NCBI GenBank assembly: GCA_963576475.1
Contig: OY754979.1
Span: 31,573,778-31,637,777 of the forward strand
Length of the DNA stretch: 64,000 nucleotides
Direction of reading: 5' to 3'
Source: Molanna angustata
Lineage: Eukaryota > Arthropoda > Insecta > Trichoptera > Molannidae
The notes below the pieces were generated by a model, which saw only the letters and a program-made list of their open reading frames with translations, did not search any database and was not told where the DNA came from. Made by a program: the position numbers and the translations under genes. The first letter of the stretch is position 1, and each line of letters opens with the position of its first letter. Shown piece after piece: positions 51,560-62,149 of this stretch.

Positions 51560-52078
51560 AATGTAATAATTATCTATAATTGACAATTTTGAAACCTACA
51601 ATCTATTATGTACCGATTTACACAAACAAAATTTAAACTTACTTTAGCATTAAGCTTCGATTTGGTAACTGTTATGTGCAATCCGTAATACTTTGAATAA
51701 TGTTCTGCTCTCAAAGTATTTCGTTGTCCATGTGTATAGTAAAACAAAACAAAAATGAATATGTTTTGGTCCGTTACACACTTGCCCAAACGTGAATCCG
51801 TAAATTTGTTACAATTTTAGTCTGTCACATGAGATATTCCTGACGTGTCACAGGTTGACATGTTGTGGGGGCCATTTTATTTTATTTCCTCGGCGGATAT
51901 ATTAGTTGCACCGTGGCTTTGAGATAAAAATATCACATCTTTGGAGTAATGCAAAAGAGACGCCTTTTCACGAAGATGTAATGACAAAGTGTTGAATTCC
52001 TTATCTCTAAAATAAGTTTTTTAGCACGATTTTTACTATGGCTCCTCAACCCTAAAATCAATTAAGTAAATTAAATTA
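51560..52078. other. Spacer, nothing recognised
   Basis: A 71-codon minus-strand frame has no motif. Confidence 0.4.
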
Positions 52079-52555
52079 GGATAAAAAACGAGTGGATTGT
52101 GGCCACTACACTACATAGTAAGTAAACATTTTTTCTTCTTGAAAGGTTGACAGTCTCTAAATGCATTTTTATCAAGTACATTTCTATCAGATTCTTTAAC
52201 AAAAATTAGATTCCCAGGGGAAATTTTTTTTCACAATACACCATATACACACAAAAACATTGTCACGAAACTCATAGTATGCACTTTCAACATGACACTT
52301 GTTGAGAAAATAATGTAAAAACGAGTGGGTTGTGGCCAATACTAAACTCTCCACACCCTATTAATTGTTCATTTTTTCTTCTTGAAAGGTTGACAATCTC
52401 AAAATGCATCTTTATGAAGTATGTACATTTCTATTAGATTCTTAAACAAACATATAAGATTCCTAGAGGACAAAAGTTTTCACAATACACCATACACACA
52501 AAAACATTGTCACGGAAATCATTGAATGCATTTTCTATATGAGAGGACACCAAAA
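52079..52555. repeat. Tandem duplication, unit about 232 bp
   Basis: AAAAACGAGTGGATTGTGGC and AAAAACGAGTGGGTTGTGGC start the two units, about 232 bp apart. Each contains TTTTTTCTTCTTGAAAGGTT, CACAATACACCATA and ACACAAAAACATTGTCACG. Related scraps occur near 7950, 10.6 and 28.98 kb. Confidence 0.85.
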
Positions 52556-52659
52556 GGAAAGATGGTGTACGGAGGACGCCATACATACAAACACATCACG
52601 ACCAAATCAATAGTGTGACTCACTCTATTTAATTTAGTTCGCAAACGCGACTCCCATTC

Positions 52660-53290
52660 ACCGGTTTCGCTCAATGCCGAGTATCGTCAGAATGGTGAAC
52701 AATAGTGGCGAAGACTTATAGTATTTACATGAAGGAAATAGTATCATTCGTATCCTCGTTTTGAATCTATATGCATATAGATGGTCTTCATCAGTATTGT
52801 TCACCATCCTGACGATACTCAACATTGGGTATTATATTGTATCTTGGTGTTACTTGGTGTTATTGGTATCCTCAATTTGAATCTAATGTATAGATGGTCT
52901 TCATCACTATTGTTTACCATTCTGACGATACTCAACATTGGGTAATCTATTGTATCTAGGTTTTATTACCCCTTAATTCTCTATTATTGGTACCCTCAAT
53001 TTGAATCTATGTATAGATGGTCTTCATCACTATTGTTCACCATTCTGACGATACTCAACATTGGGTAATCTATTGTATCTATGTAGGTTTTATTACCCCT
53101 TAATTCTCTATTATTGGTATCCTCAATTTGAATCTATGTATAGATGGTCTTCATCACTATTGTTCGCCATTCTGACGATACTCAACATTGCATACTCAAT
53201 TGTATGCAATGTTGAGTAATTATTACCCCTTCCTTCTCTATTATTGGTATCCTCAATTTGAATCTATGTATAGATGGTTTCTAAGGTAAA
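52660..53290. repeat. Tandem array, unit 113-130 bp, about five units, with an inverted edge
   Basis: ATGGTCTTCATCACTATTGT recurs at 52781, 52894, 53017 and 53144, with a partial at 53274. Each unit carries CACCATTCTGACGATACTCA and GGTATCCTCAATTTGAATCT. Just left, GAGTATCGTCAGAATGGTGA (52679 on) is the same core inverted, so the array starts with a fold-back. Confidence 0.9.
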
Positions 53291-53294
53291 TAAA

Positions 53295-54015
53295 TATCTA
53301 AAAAGGCTTTCTTAATCTATGTACAGTGCTGTTTATTTAGGTTTTACATTTTAAGTTGCTGTCAATTATTACGCCTAAATACTTAATTTAATTTTTATTT
53401 GTTTTATCTACGTAAACATTCATAATTTTTAGATGTCAATACTTTTGTAGAAAATGAAATTTAAATATTTATTGAGATTTCATCTTTGGTAACAACACAT
53501 TCGTTTCGTAAACATAAATCTTACAATTGTATACGAAAATAACAACACTAGGCTGGATATTTCATTAAAATTTTACCGCTCCACCACAAATCAAAAGAAC
53601 ATAATAAAGAGAAATAATAAACCATTTTTATCTTCCTTCATACCATTTAAATATAATTAATGTGAAAATTTTCATTGTCAAAGTTTATCTACATATCTTT
53701 CGGTGACGATTTTAATTCCAAAAATTATTTTTTTATTAAAAAAATAATAAGGGAAACCGGAAACGGGGCTTTGAAGCCCGGATTTTGATACTTGTGAAGT
53801 TCATTTGAGAACGACATCATCTTTCTTTTTTGAAAATTATGAATTGGTACTTAGAAGATACAATGTATGTATATTCTCAAAAAATTCTTCGTGATAAAGT
53901 CTCTGTAAATGCTGACCAAAGCTATATTGATGTTTGACTGACTGGATGTGTCAATTCAAGACTAAACATTTAAAGAATTTGAAATTATTACCGTTTTTAG
54001 CTACATATAAGTACC
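53295..54015. other. AT-rich spacer, nothing recognised
   Basis: No supported gene. GGGGCTTTGAAGCCC (53765) is a small hairpin with no further context. Confidence 0.4.
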
Positions 54016-54019
54016 TACC

Positions 54020-54973
54020 CATATAATCCAACTGTCGATTCGTTCATGAGAATTCAATTCTCTGAATGAATCGACATTATTAAGCCAAGATGCGTGTACG
54101 AAGGAACATTTTGTATGGTGTAGTGGACTTTTTGTATGCTAATAACACCAACTAGAGGCCTCGCAGCATATATGTTCCTGTACATGGATTTACTCAGAAT
54201 TCGGAGTAGAACATTTTATGTGAGTTTTGTGTCTGTGTGTGTGTGTGTCTGTCTGCCCCCCCCCCCTTATAACTTTTGATCCGCTCAATTTACAGAGCCC
54301 AAAATTTCAAAATATATAAACACTTATAAGCATACAAAACTTTTATACTCAGAATGGTGAATTTTTGTTTCAGTCAGGGGTCATCAACTTTTGAATTTTT
54401 GGTTTAATTTTCCATATATCTCAGAAACCATAAAAGCTAGAACGCTGAAAATTGGTACAAACATAGACAAATACAAAAACAACAATAAGTTTTTTCAAAA
54501 AAATTCCAGGGTTTCTCAAACATTTTTTATTAAAAAAATATTTTTTTTTATGATAAATTTATGAGTTTAACTGCCTACATTTCCAAAGTTTTTCAAAATA
54601 TCGAAAAAAGCCGGAACACCCCAACTAGATAATTTAATTTTCTATAAAAAATGGTAATATTGTAGGAGTACATCTCAAAAATTTTTTAACAATTTTTTTT
54701 AAAAATTGAATTTAGTGACAACATTGCTTCATACAATTTGTATGGCTGTCGTCTATACACAATATCTAAGAATACTTAATAGTTTGATACTTCATCTCCA
54801 AACATACATATATACCATCATGTTTTTTTTCATATTCTGGGTAGGAAAAAAGGACCTACCTCCATACTATCCTATCTTGACATACATAACTACATGTGTT
54901 GTATAGAAAACAAAATATCTGAAAATATTCAATAATTTGTATTTATGGGTTTATAGTTTGGTACATATTCTTT
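54020..54973 (+). repeat. Repeat alpha, fullest copy, left part
   Basis: It opens with CAACTGTCGATTCGTTCATG...GAATGAATCGAC (a local hairpin). CACCAACTAGAGGCCTCGCA, ATTCGGAGTAGAACATTTTA, CCTTATAACTTTTGATCCGC, TTTTTGTTTCAGTCAGGGGT, ATATCTCAGAAACCATAAAA and CATACAATTTGTATGGC follow in the order seen in the minus-strand copy at 62.15-62.91 kb. A transposon interrupts it at 54974. Confidence 0.85.
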
Positions 54974-55806
54974 GATTACATGAAAATTCTTCGAAACACA
55001 ATTGTTCGAATGCGCAATTGTACGAATAACAATTTTTCGAAAATCAGTTATCATAATGACAATTGTCCGAAAGCAAATTATTCGAACTAACATTTGTTGG
55101 AAAACCAATTAACCGAATTTAATATATTTTCGTGTCATTATGTTGCCTCCTTTGACATATTTGTTGCCAGTAAAATATATTCGATGAAGACTATTATTAC
55201 TTGTTGTAGTATTGTTGGGTACGTATGTTTGCACATTTTTAATAACTGATGTTTGACAGCGCGGGATAGCCTAGTTTGTACACCAGTTTATGTTTATCTA
55301 GTATTCACACCAATTTAGTTATTTTATTTTAATATTATAGTTACTTTTTTAAATATATAATGCAACTGGCTCTCGCCAGTCGCAATTATAACTATAAACA
55401 AACCTAACCAACTTATTTTTACCAAAGTTTTGTAGGTTTAGGTTTAAAAAATAGGTGTACATCCTAGGATATCTGACAGCGCGGTGCGTCGCCATGTTGT
55501 TTATTCCATAGATTTTTATTAAACATAATATACTATGTAGATGAAGTACTCCGTGCAAAAAGTGAGTCATTTGTTTTCGATTCATAGAAAATTTGCTAAC
55601 TACGACATCTAGTAAATTATAATAAAAATCTATGGTTTATTCCTCTCACAATGCTACCAACATGACGTCATAAAAATTCGAACAATTGTAAATTCTGATA
55701 ATTGTGTGTTCGGGAAATTGTTTTTCGAAAAAATGTGATTCGAATAATTGATTTTCGTAAAATTGAGCATTCGAATAATTGTTTTTCGAATAATTTTCCT
55801 GTCACC
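54974..55806 (+). mobile_element. DNA transposon copy A, 833 bp, about 9-bp TSD
   Basis: The ends GATTACATGAAAATTCTTCG and TCGAATAATTTTCCTGTCAC-C are imperfect terminal inverted repeats followed by arrays of TTCGAA-spaced CAATT words. ATATTCTTT (54965-54973) and ATATTCTTC (55807-55815) flank it. The undisturbed site is present in the alpha copies at 3014-3035 and 4339-4359. An 8-9 bp duplication suggests a Mutator-like or similar transposase; no coding sequence is retained. Confidence 0.9.
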
Positions 55807-55900
55807 ATATTCTTCAACTATACATACTATCGCTATCGACAGTTAGATTTCATGAGTTACATGCAACTAGTATATATATATATATATATGTAGCTAGTCA
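55807..55900 (+). repeat. Repeat alpha, right end after the insertion
   Basis: ATATTCTTCAACTATACATA, CTATCGCTATCGACAGTTAG and ACATGCAACTAGT complete the family end, followed by a TA dinucleotide run at 55870-55890. Confidence 0.85.
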
Positions 55901-55954
55901 GTGTTGTTACTCCTCACTTAGTCGAGAAGATATAGTGGGGAGCTATGAATTCAC

Positions 55955-56345
55955 AATTTAGTGGGCAATTGTTTTATTGCAGATTATCAACGAGTATCAT
56001 GCTGGGATTGTATTCTGAAAGTTTCATCACAATGTACCGGTGTGTGTATGTGCTACGTGCTATGTTATCATTCGATTCTTTTCAAATTTCGCAAATTTGT
56101 ATATCTAAAACTCGCTTTGACCCCGTCAGATTTTGAAAGATATCTAAATAGTGCTTCTCAATTTTTTTAACTGTCAAATATTTCATAGTGACTACAAGCT
56201 TAGGAAACTTGAAATATCATATTTAAATTTTCAAATTGGTAAAATGGCATTGAAGAAATATCAAGTTTTCATAGTAAAATATTTAAATTAAAAATAGTGG
56301 AGTACAGCGTACCACAACCCCCTGTTTTTTTCTTAGACAATATTT
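55955..56345 (+). repeat. Repeat gamma
   Basis: TTGTTTTATTGCAGATTATC, GAGTATCATGCTGGGATTGT, CTTTTCAAATTTCGCAAATT, CTCGCTTTGACCCCGTCAGA and TGGAGTACAGCGTACCACAA run in the family order. The LINE-A target seen at 27.98 kb is intact here (about 56085-56105). Confidence 0.8.
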
Positions 56346-57125
56346 TTTGCTAATTTATGTACACATTTGATTTAAAGTTGTTGTAAGCATTGAGTTATTT
56401 AAAAAATATAACGAGTTCATAGAAGGAATCGTAGGTGCGTTAAATTATAAAAAATTGGTAGTTTTTGAGATAATTTCTACATTGGGTAAGTAAATCATTC
56501 CCATTCCCTGTTTAACAGTAAAAAAGTAGATATATTTAACGATATATAAACATTTTTTTTAATTCATAACATATTGTATTGTAATAGAACTCAACATTTT
56601 TTTTTTCAAACACGAATTCTAAAACAAAAGCATTTCAAACTGTCCGCGTCTTCTTACGTCTCGTTGGCACATATTCTATTCAGTTCGGCGCGAAAGAGAG
56701 AGACAATATTCGTGTGGGACGAAGTCTTTTAACGATCGTTCGATTCCATGATACTTGGAACTTTGTTAAGTTATTCTGAAACCTTACTTCGTCAGAATTT
56801 CATTGTTAATTCTGACGAATTGTAATAGAATTAAGATGATTTCTGTAAAAAAAAAACAAGATTTGCTGGACCAAGACTGGGTTATTGATCAAGACCACAC
56901 CAAAGAATACTAGACCATGGTGACATTGGTATAATTTGCTCATCAATGGTCCTCTTTTAAGATTTAACGAATATTTAAAGATATATCGTTTGCAACATAG
57001 TCAATTTAACTTAATACATCCTGGTTTGTGGAATTTGTTAACTTATCATAAACAGCAATCAGGAGAACAGGATATTGGTCGGGTGGTTGTAAGAAATAAA
57101 TGATTTTGAAAATCCGATCGAACCA
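56346..57125. other. Spacer between the two transposon copies
   Basis: Unassigned. GCGCGAAAGAGAGAGACAAT (56689) is a GC-richer word in AT-rich DNA. A weak frame near 57000 has no motif. Confidence 0.4.
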
Positions 57126-57134
57126 GTAGGTACC

Positions 57135-57923
57135 GGTGACAGGAAAATTATTCGAAAAACAATTATTCGAATGCTCAATTGTACGAAAATCAATTTTACG
57201 AATGGCAATTATTCGAATCACATTTTTTCGAAAAACAATTTTCCGAACACACAATTATCAGAATTTACAATTGTTCGAATTTTTATGACGTCATGTTGGT
57301 AGTATTGTGAAAGGAATAAACCATAGATTTTTATTATAATATACTAGATGTCGTAGTAAGCAAATTTTGTATGAATCGAAGTGAGGCATTTTTCCGGGGG
57401 ATTTTTGACGTTGTAGTTTTAACGTAATTGTTTTCGGATTTATTTGTCGTAAAAAACACTTTGTTAATTTAGATTTAGAAAAAAGTTATTTAAGATGTGT
57501 TGAAATGTAAGGAAAACTGAAATATGTTAATAACCAAAATGTCAAACGCGCGATATTCCATGACTCACTTTTACTACATCTACATAGTATAATGTATTAT
57601 AAAATCTATGGAATAAACAACATGGCGATGCACCGCGCTGTCAAACATCAGTTATTAAAAATGTGCAAACATACGTAGGTACCCACAATAATAAAAGTAA
57701 TAATAGTCTTCATCGAATATATTTTACTGGCAACAAATATGTCAAAGGAGGCAACATAATGACACAAAAATATATTAAATTCGGTCAATTGGTTTTCCAA
57801 CAAATGTTAGTTCGAATAATTTGCTTTCGGATAATTGTCATTCTGATAACTGATTTTCGAAAAATTGTTATTCGTACAATTGCGCATTCGAACAATTGTG
57901 TTTCGAAGAATTTTCATGTAATC
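57135..57923 (-). mobile_element. DNA transposon copy B, 789 bp, 9-bp TSD
   Basis: This is the same family as 54974-55806, inverted. The plus-strand left end is GGTGACAGGAAAATTATTCG and the right end is CGAAGAATTTTCATGTAATC. GTAGGTACC stands exactly on both sides (57126-57134 and 57924-57932). The interior matches copy A (for example the CAACATGGCG and AATATGTCAAAGGAGGCAAC words in inverse sense). Non-coding. Confidence 0.93.
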
Positions 57924-57934
57924 GTAGGTACCAT

Positions 57935-58250
57935 CGAGGAGGTATATTGGATCCCTGTACCTACATTACATAGGTATGGAGGAAAATAATATTCTGTTTA
58001 CCACCGGAAAATGAATGAATTTGTTCCGTTGAAAATTTCCATTAATTTCCTATTCGTTGCGTTTGTTTGAGCTTTTGAAAAATTGTTGACATTTGTGTTA
58101 ACATGATTTTGCAAGATACTCGATAAATTAAGAACCAAAATTCCCATGTCATAAATATTGATAAAAATACCATATATACCTAAAGCAAAATCGACTCTTT
58201 CATTAACAATAAGTAGAATTATCTAGAACATAACAAAATATATGGTTTAA
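57935..58250. other. Spacer, nothing recognised
   Basis: No supported feature was seen. Confidence 0.4.
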
Positions 58251-58256
58251 CTAGAG

Positions 58257-58990
58257 ACCTTCATTATTCGCGTTATTTTTCGGGGTTTTGTTTTTGTAGA
58301 AAAGGGTGTTATTTTTATGGAAAATGGGTGATATTTTTGAAGAGAAGCGGTGTTATTATTCGCGTTATTATTTTGGAAAATGGGTGTTAATTTTGTAGAA
58401 AAGTCGTGGTATTTTTATGAAAGCAGTGTTGTTTTTTAGGAAAATGGGTGTTATATTTGTAGAAAAGCGACATTATTGTTCGCGTTATTTTTTTGGAAGA
58501 GGGGTGTTATTTTTGTAGAAAAGCAAAGTTTACTATTCGCGTTATTATTTTGGAAAAGTGGTGTTATTTTTGTAGAAAAGAGAAAAGTCGTTTTATTTTT
58601 ATGGAAAGCAGTGTTATTTCTGTAGAAAAGCGACGTTATAATACACATTATTATATTTATTTATAATAATGTTATTTTTTATGGGGTGTTATTTTTTGTT
58701 GAAAAGAGAAAAAAATGTAACTTTTATGAAAAACAGTGTTATTTTTTTAGGAAAAGAGGTGTTATTTCTGATGTTACAATACGCGTTATTATATTTAAAA
58801 AGGGGTGTTATTTTTTGTTCAAAAGAGAAATGTTGTGTTATTTTTATGAAAAGCAGTGTTATTTCTGTAGAAAAGCGATATTACAATTCACATTATTATT
58901 TTGAAAATGGGGTGTTATTTTTATGAAAAGCAGTGTTTTTTTGTAAACGGGTGACATTTTTAAGAAATCAATGTCATTTTAACTAATGAC
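58257..58990. repeat. Degenerate higher-order tandem array
   Basis: Modules such as TTCGCGTTATTATTTTGGAA, AATGGGTGTTATTTTTGTAG, AAAAGCGACGTTA and TATGAAAAGCAGTGTTATTT alternate, with a larger period of roughly 110-130 bp. G is enriched on the plus strand and C is almost absent. The overlapping frames on both strands are repeat artefacts. Confidence 0.85.
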
Positions 58991-58994
58991 GAAA

Positions 58995-59150
58995 GAAAAA
59001 TAACGAAATATGTATTTTTATCGAATATTTTTATTTTGCATATGCGTAAACCAGCCGATGACAGGTCGTAAGCCCTGTAGGTGCCTTGATTTCCCGGTTC
59101 TCCTACAGTAAATATTCCAACTTCATCTCTATTGAGATAATTAAAAATAT
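58995..59150 (-). repeat. Repeat beta, truncated copy
   Basis: GTAAACCAGCCGATGACAGG, AGCCCTGTAGGTGCCTTGAT, CGGTTCTCCTACAGTAAATA and CCAACTTCATCTCTATTGAG identify it. The minus-strand frame reads LNRDEVGIFTVGEPGNQ and GTYRAYDLSSAGLR. Confidence 0.85.
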
Positions 59151-59309
59151 ATTTTTTATATTTCATTAGGTACAATAAAATATTATTTTTGAATTGTTTT
59201 AATATGATACTACGGAGAAATTCAGAGAAAACAAAATTTAATTTCCTTGTAATCAAATCAATATTTGATAATGTCGTATTTTCTAATCTCTACCTAATTA
59301 ACCCCACCC

Positions 59310-59400
59310 TAGCTGTCTCGACCGATTTCCTTCATCTGTAACACAAGCATTAATGATTTATTTAAGGTATATAGGAAGAAATACGCTTGAAGACCGCTTT
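59310..59400 (+). mobile_element. SINE-C, 3' body only
   Basis: TCTCGACCGATTTCCTTCAT and AACACAAGCATTAATGATTT match 11504-11560. The tRNA-like head is missing. Confidence 0.6.
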
Positions 59401-59800
59401 GTTCCGACTGTCAAAATACATTTTCTTTCCACGAATAACTCAAAACCACGCTGGTTTTAATATTTTTCCAAGAAGACAGATCATAGTTTGGAGCTGTCTG
59501 ACTATTTAGGTAGGGAAGTATGTAAGCGGACCCACAGTGTCTCTTGAGAATCTTCAATCTCGAGTTGAGAGAAAGTATGGCTTAGCTGGCATAACTCCAC
59601 TATTTCCCCTTTCTTCGGCAACAATTCAATTGCTCCAGGTCTAGCTATAGGTGTTTGTTAAACCTCCGTCGAGATTGGTTACTTCCGAGAATTCCTCTAA
59701 CTCAATCATTTTTACACAAATTCAATTACGCTTAAGTGCCAGTACTACCTACACTATATTTTTTATACTCTATTATATTTTTATATTGTCTCTGGAAACT
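59401..59800. other. Spacer with an unassigned, possibly coding-derived block
   Basis: Around 59540-59720 the plus strand reads LENLQSRVERKYGLAGITPL and FPLSSATIQLL before a stop. It looks like decayed protein sequence, but I could not assign a family. Confidence 0.25.
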
Positions 59801-59804
59801 ATAA

Positions 59805-59915
59805 GGTACTATGTCAAATATTAATTTAACACGCACCCAATAACAATTTGCCACATTATGGTGACTTATGTTAGTTATCGTCTCACAGATCCAGTATGAA
59901 AATACATAATATATA
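59805..59915 (-). mobile_element. SINE-A, body fragment
   Basis: GGTACTATGTCAAATATTAA, TTTAACACGCACCCAATAAC, GCCACATTATGGTGACTTAT and TCGTCTCACAGATCCAG are the SINE-A body without its head. Confidence 0.75.
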
Positions 59916-59919
59916 AAAA

Positions 59920-60520
59920 AATATGGTATTTTCATTTGCTATCAAAAGAATTTTTAAGCATTTTTTAAAAATTTATTAATCCAACAAATCACAATTTACA
60001 TATACCTATGTTATAATTAAACAGGTGTATAAGTTCCATAATGTACATTTCATAATAACCCTTTTTAATCGAGACGAAATCTCGTGTTTAAAAATAGAAG
60101 TAGGTATCTATTTTATATTGTCATGTTTAGTAAATATTGTATATTTACTAAATAATTCTTAAAATATTGAATTGCAAAAATTTAGGACATTTATATGAAA
60201 CACATTTATAATATACATATATAGCTAAGGATTATGAAATAGGTTATACGAGATTTTTATATAAATGAAAAGTTTCATAAAAACAAGAATGTAAAATCCA
60301 AAAAAGTACCAAGTCAATTTAGTTTGTATTCTATGCTTATCCATAAAAAAGTTATTGTTTTTTTTACCATATTGCAAAAAAGGAAGTATTATTAGAAGGG
60401 ATACAAAAGTATATATGTACATACATGATCAGTACAATTGTATTCAATCATTACAATTTTTGATACGTAGGTAAACTGTGATTCATTTAAAAGTAAAACG
60501 AAATTTAAAATTTAAAATGT
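59920..60520. other. AT-rich spacer, nothing recognised
   Basis: No supported feature was seen. Confidence 0.45.
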
Positions 60521-60529
60521 ATACCTACT

Positions 60530-61232
60530 AATGTGAAAAAATATTTGAAATTGGAATATTTATTTATTTAATATTGCTTCTCGGGCAACTAACAGGTACT
60601 ATGTTAAATATTAATTTAACACGTACCCAATAACAAGTTGCCACATTCTGGAGACTTACGATATTAATCGTCTCACAGATCCAGACTGAAAACACAATTA
60701 AAAACTGAGTCTCCACCGGGAATCGAACCCGGGACCTTTGGATCAGCAGTCAGATACCCAACCAACTGAGCCACGAAGGCCGACAATATAATAAAGTGGG
60801 AAGGTACTTATTCCAGAATATTTCAAATTGGAATATAAGATACTAAAGCAGGTTGGTACTTATCTAAAAATATTTAAAATAGGAGTATAATAAAATGGGT
60901 TAGTACTTGTATCAGAATTTTTCTAATTGGCATATAATATACTTAAATTGGTAGGTACTTACTTAAAAATATACATAATTGGAATAGGGATAATAAAGTG
61001 CATGAGTACTTATCTCAGAATATTGATAATTGGAATGTAATATACTAAAGTGTGGGTAGGTACTACTTGGCTAAACATAATTAAAATTGGAAGATAATAA
61101 AGTGGGTACCTCAGAATATCTCATATTGGAATATAATAAGAATGTTTAATCTGAGAATATTTAAAATTGGAATGTACTGAGTGTGTACTTATCTTAGAAT
61201 ATTTGAAATTGGAATAATAATAATATACATAT
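60530..61232. repeat. Degenerate satellite-like array, interrupted by a SINE
   Basis: Words such as AATATTTGAAATTGGAATAT, ATAATAAAGTGGG and GGTACTTATCTCAGAATATT recur irregularly every 60-80 bp from 60540 to 61230. The array continues on both sides of the SINE at 60552-60783. Confidence 0.7.
60552..60783 (-). mobile_element. SINE-A, full-length copy inside the array
   Basis: On the minus strand GGCCTTCGTGGCTCAGTTGG, GGTCCCGGGTTCGATTCCCG (B box within 60719-60736), GGAGACTCAGTTTTTAATTG and ...TTGCCCGAGAAGCAATATTA run into a TAAA-type tail. It is the best-preserved copy. AATAT on both sides is a possible short target duplication. Confidence 0.9.
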
Positions 61233-61236
61233 GTTG

Positions 61237-61500
61237 TGTTTCGTGATGGTTTACGATACACACGTCGCGACCGACGCGCGACTCACTGTTATAAATCTTA
61301 GATCGCACCCCTTGTACTCACATAAGCGGTGAGGTTGTTTCGACCTCTAGCCTAGATTTAATATACCTTCTGACCTTTCAGCCTCTCGGGGGAGGGTCTC
61401 CCCGAACGCAAAGTGAATCTATAGGTGATTCCGACGAAATCACGCTAATAAATTGATTCCTCTCAGCGTGATTTCTCAGCCGGTAAATTTATTTACGGTT
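61237..61500 (+). repeat. LTR-like block with a poly(A)-signal hairpin
   Basis: It begins TGTTGTGTTTCGTGATGGTT and is CpG-rich (CACGTCGCGACCGACGCGCG). GAAATCACGCT (61436-61446) and its perfect inverse (61465-61475) flank an AATAAA, and CGGGGGAG/CTCCCCG forms another hairpin at 61387-61404. The start, composition and poly(A) hairpin suggest an LTR fragment. No CA end or target duplication was found. Confidence 0.4.
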
Positions 61501-61507
61501 TGGCTAT

Positions 61508-61508
<1 letters not shown>

Positions 61509-61564
<56 letters not shown>
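61509..61564. repeat. GT microsatellite, about 28 repeats
   Basis: An almost uninterrupted TG run. The threonine/histidine repeat frame on the minus strand is an artefact of it. Confidence 0.98.
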
Positions 61565-61565
<1 letters not shown>

Positions 61566-61675
61566 TGTAGTTTTTTTTTATTTGTTCTACTTTCGCCAAA
61601 ATTGCGATAAAGATTGAAGGTACTAAAAGAGCTGACGAAAATATCGCTTCTGATTTGTTTAAGCGGATCTGGTTT

Positions 61676-61945
61676 TATATTTATTTTGTTACTCATTTGT
61701 GTAGTAATACTAAGATACAAACATATGTACAACTTTGTAGCTACATATATGCGTTGGTTTTCTATTTATTTTGTTACTATTTTTTGTAGTAACATCAAGA
61801 TATAAACAAATGTATGTACAAATTTGTAGCTATGTATTAGCGTTGGTTTTCAATTTATTTTGTTACTCATTTGTGTAGTAAAATCAAGATACAAACATAT
61901 GTAAAAATTTGTAGCTATAAGCATTGGTTTTTTATACAATGAATT
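61676..61945. repeat. Tandem repeat, unit 85-89 bp, three units
   Basis: ATTTATTTTGTTACTCATTT and its variants recur at about 61683, 61768 and 61857, each followed by a GTAGTAA word, ATACAAACATATGTA and TTTGTAGCTA. Confidence 0.88.
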
Positions 61946-62149
61946 TATTTTTGTTAATATTAACAAATTTTCATGTTAAATTTAACCAAAGTATAGTGAG
62001 TCCCTACAAAACATTTGGTTTTGTGCACACAGCTAAACCGTACAATTATAAATAGATAAACCTTTGTTATCAGTAATAAAGTCTTTTTTTAGGTTATATT
62101 TTCATCGAAAGACAACAATTGGACAAAATAGGAGATTCTGTATCAATCT

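Noticed and set aside
60705..60783. tRNA gene on the minus strand
   Set aside because: A and B boxes are good, but no anticodon stem forms and the same sequence is repeated at 13.4 and 23.1 kb with a common tail.
61493..61732. Histidine/threonine-rich protein
   Set aside because: The repeat comes from the GT microsatellite read on the minus strand.
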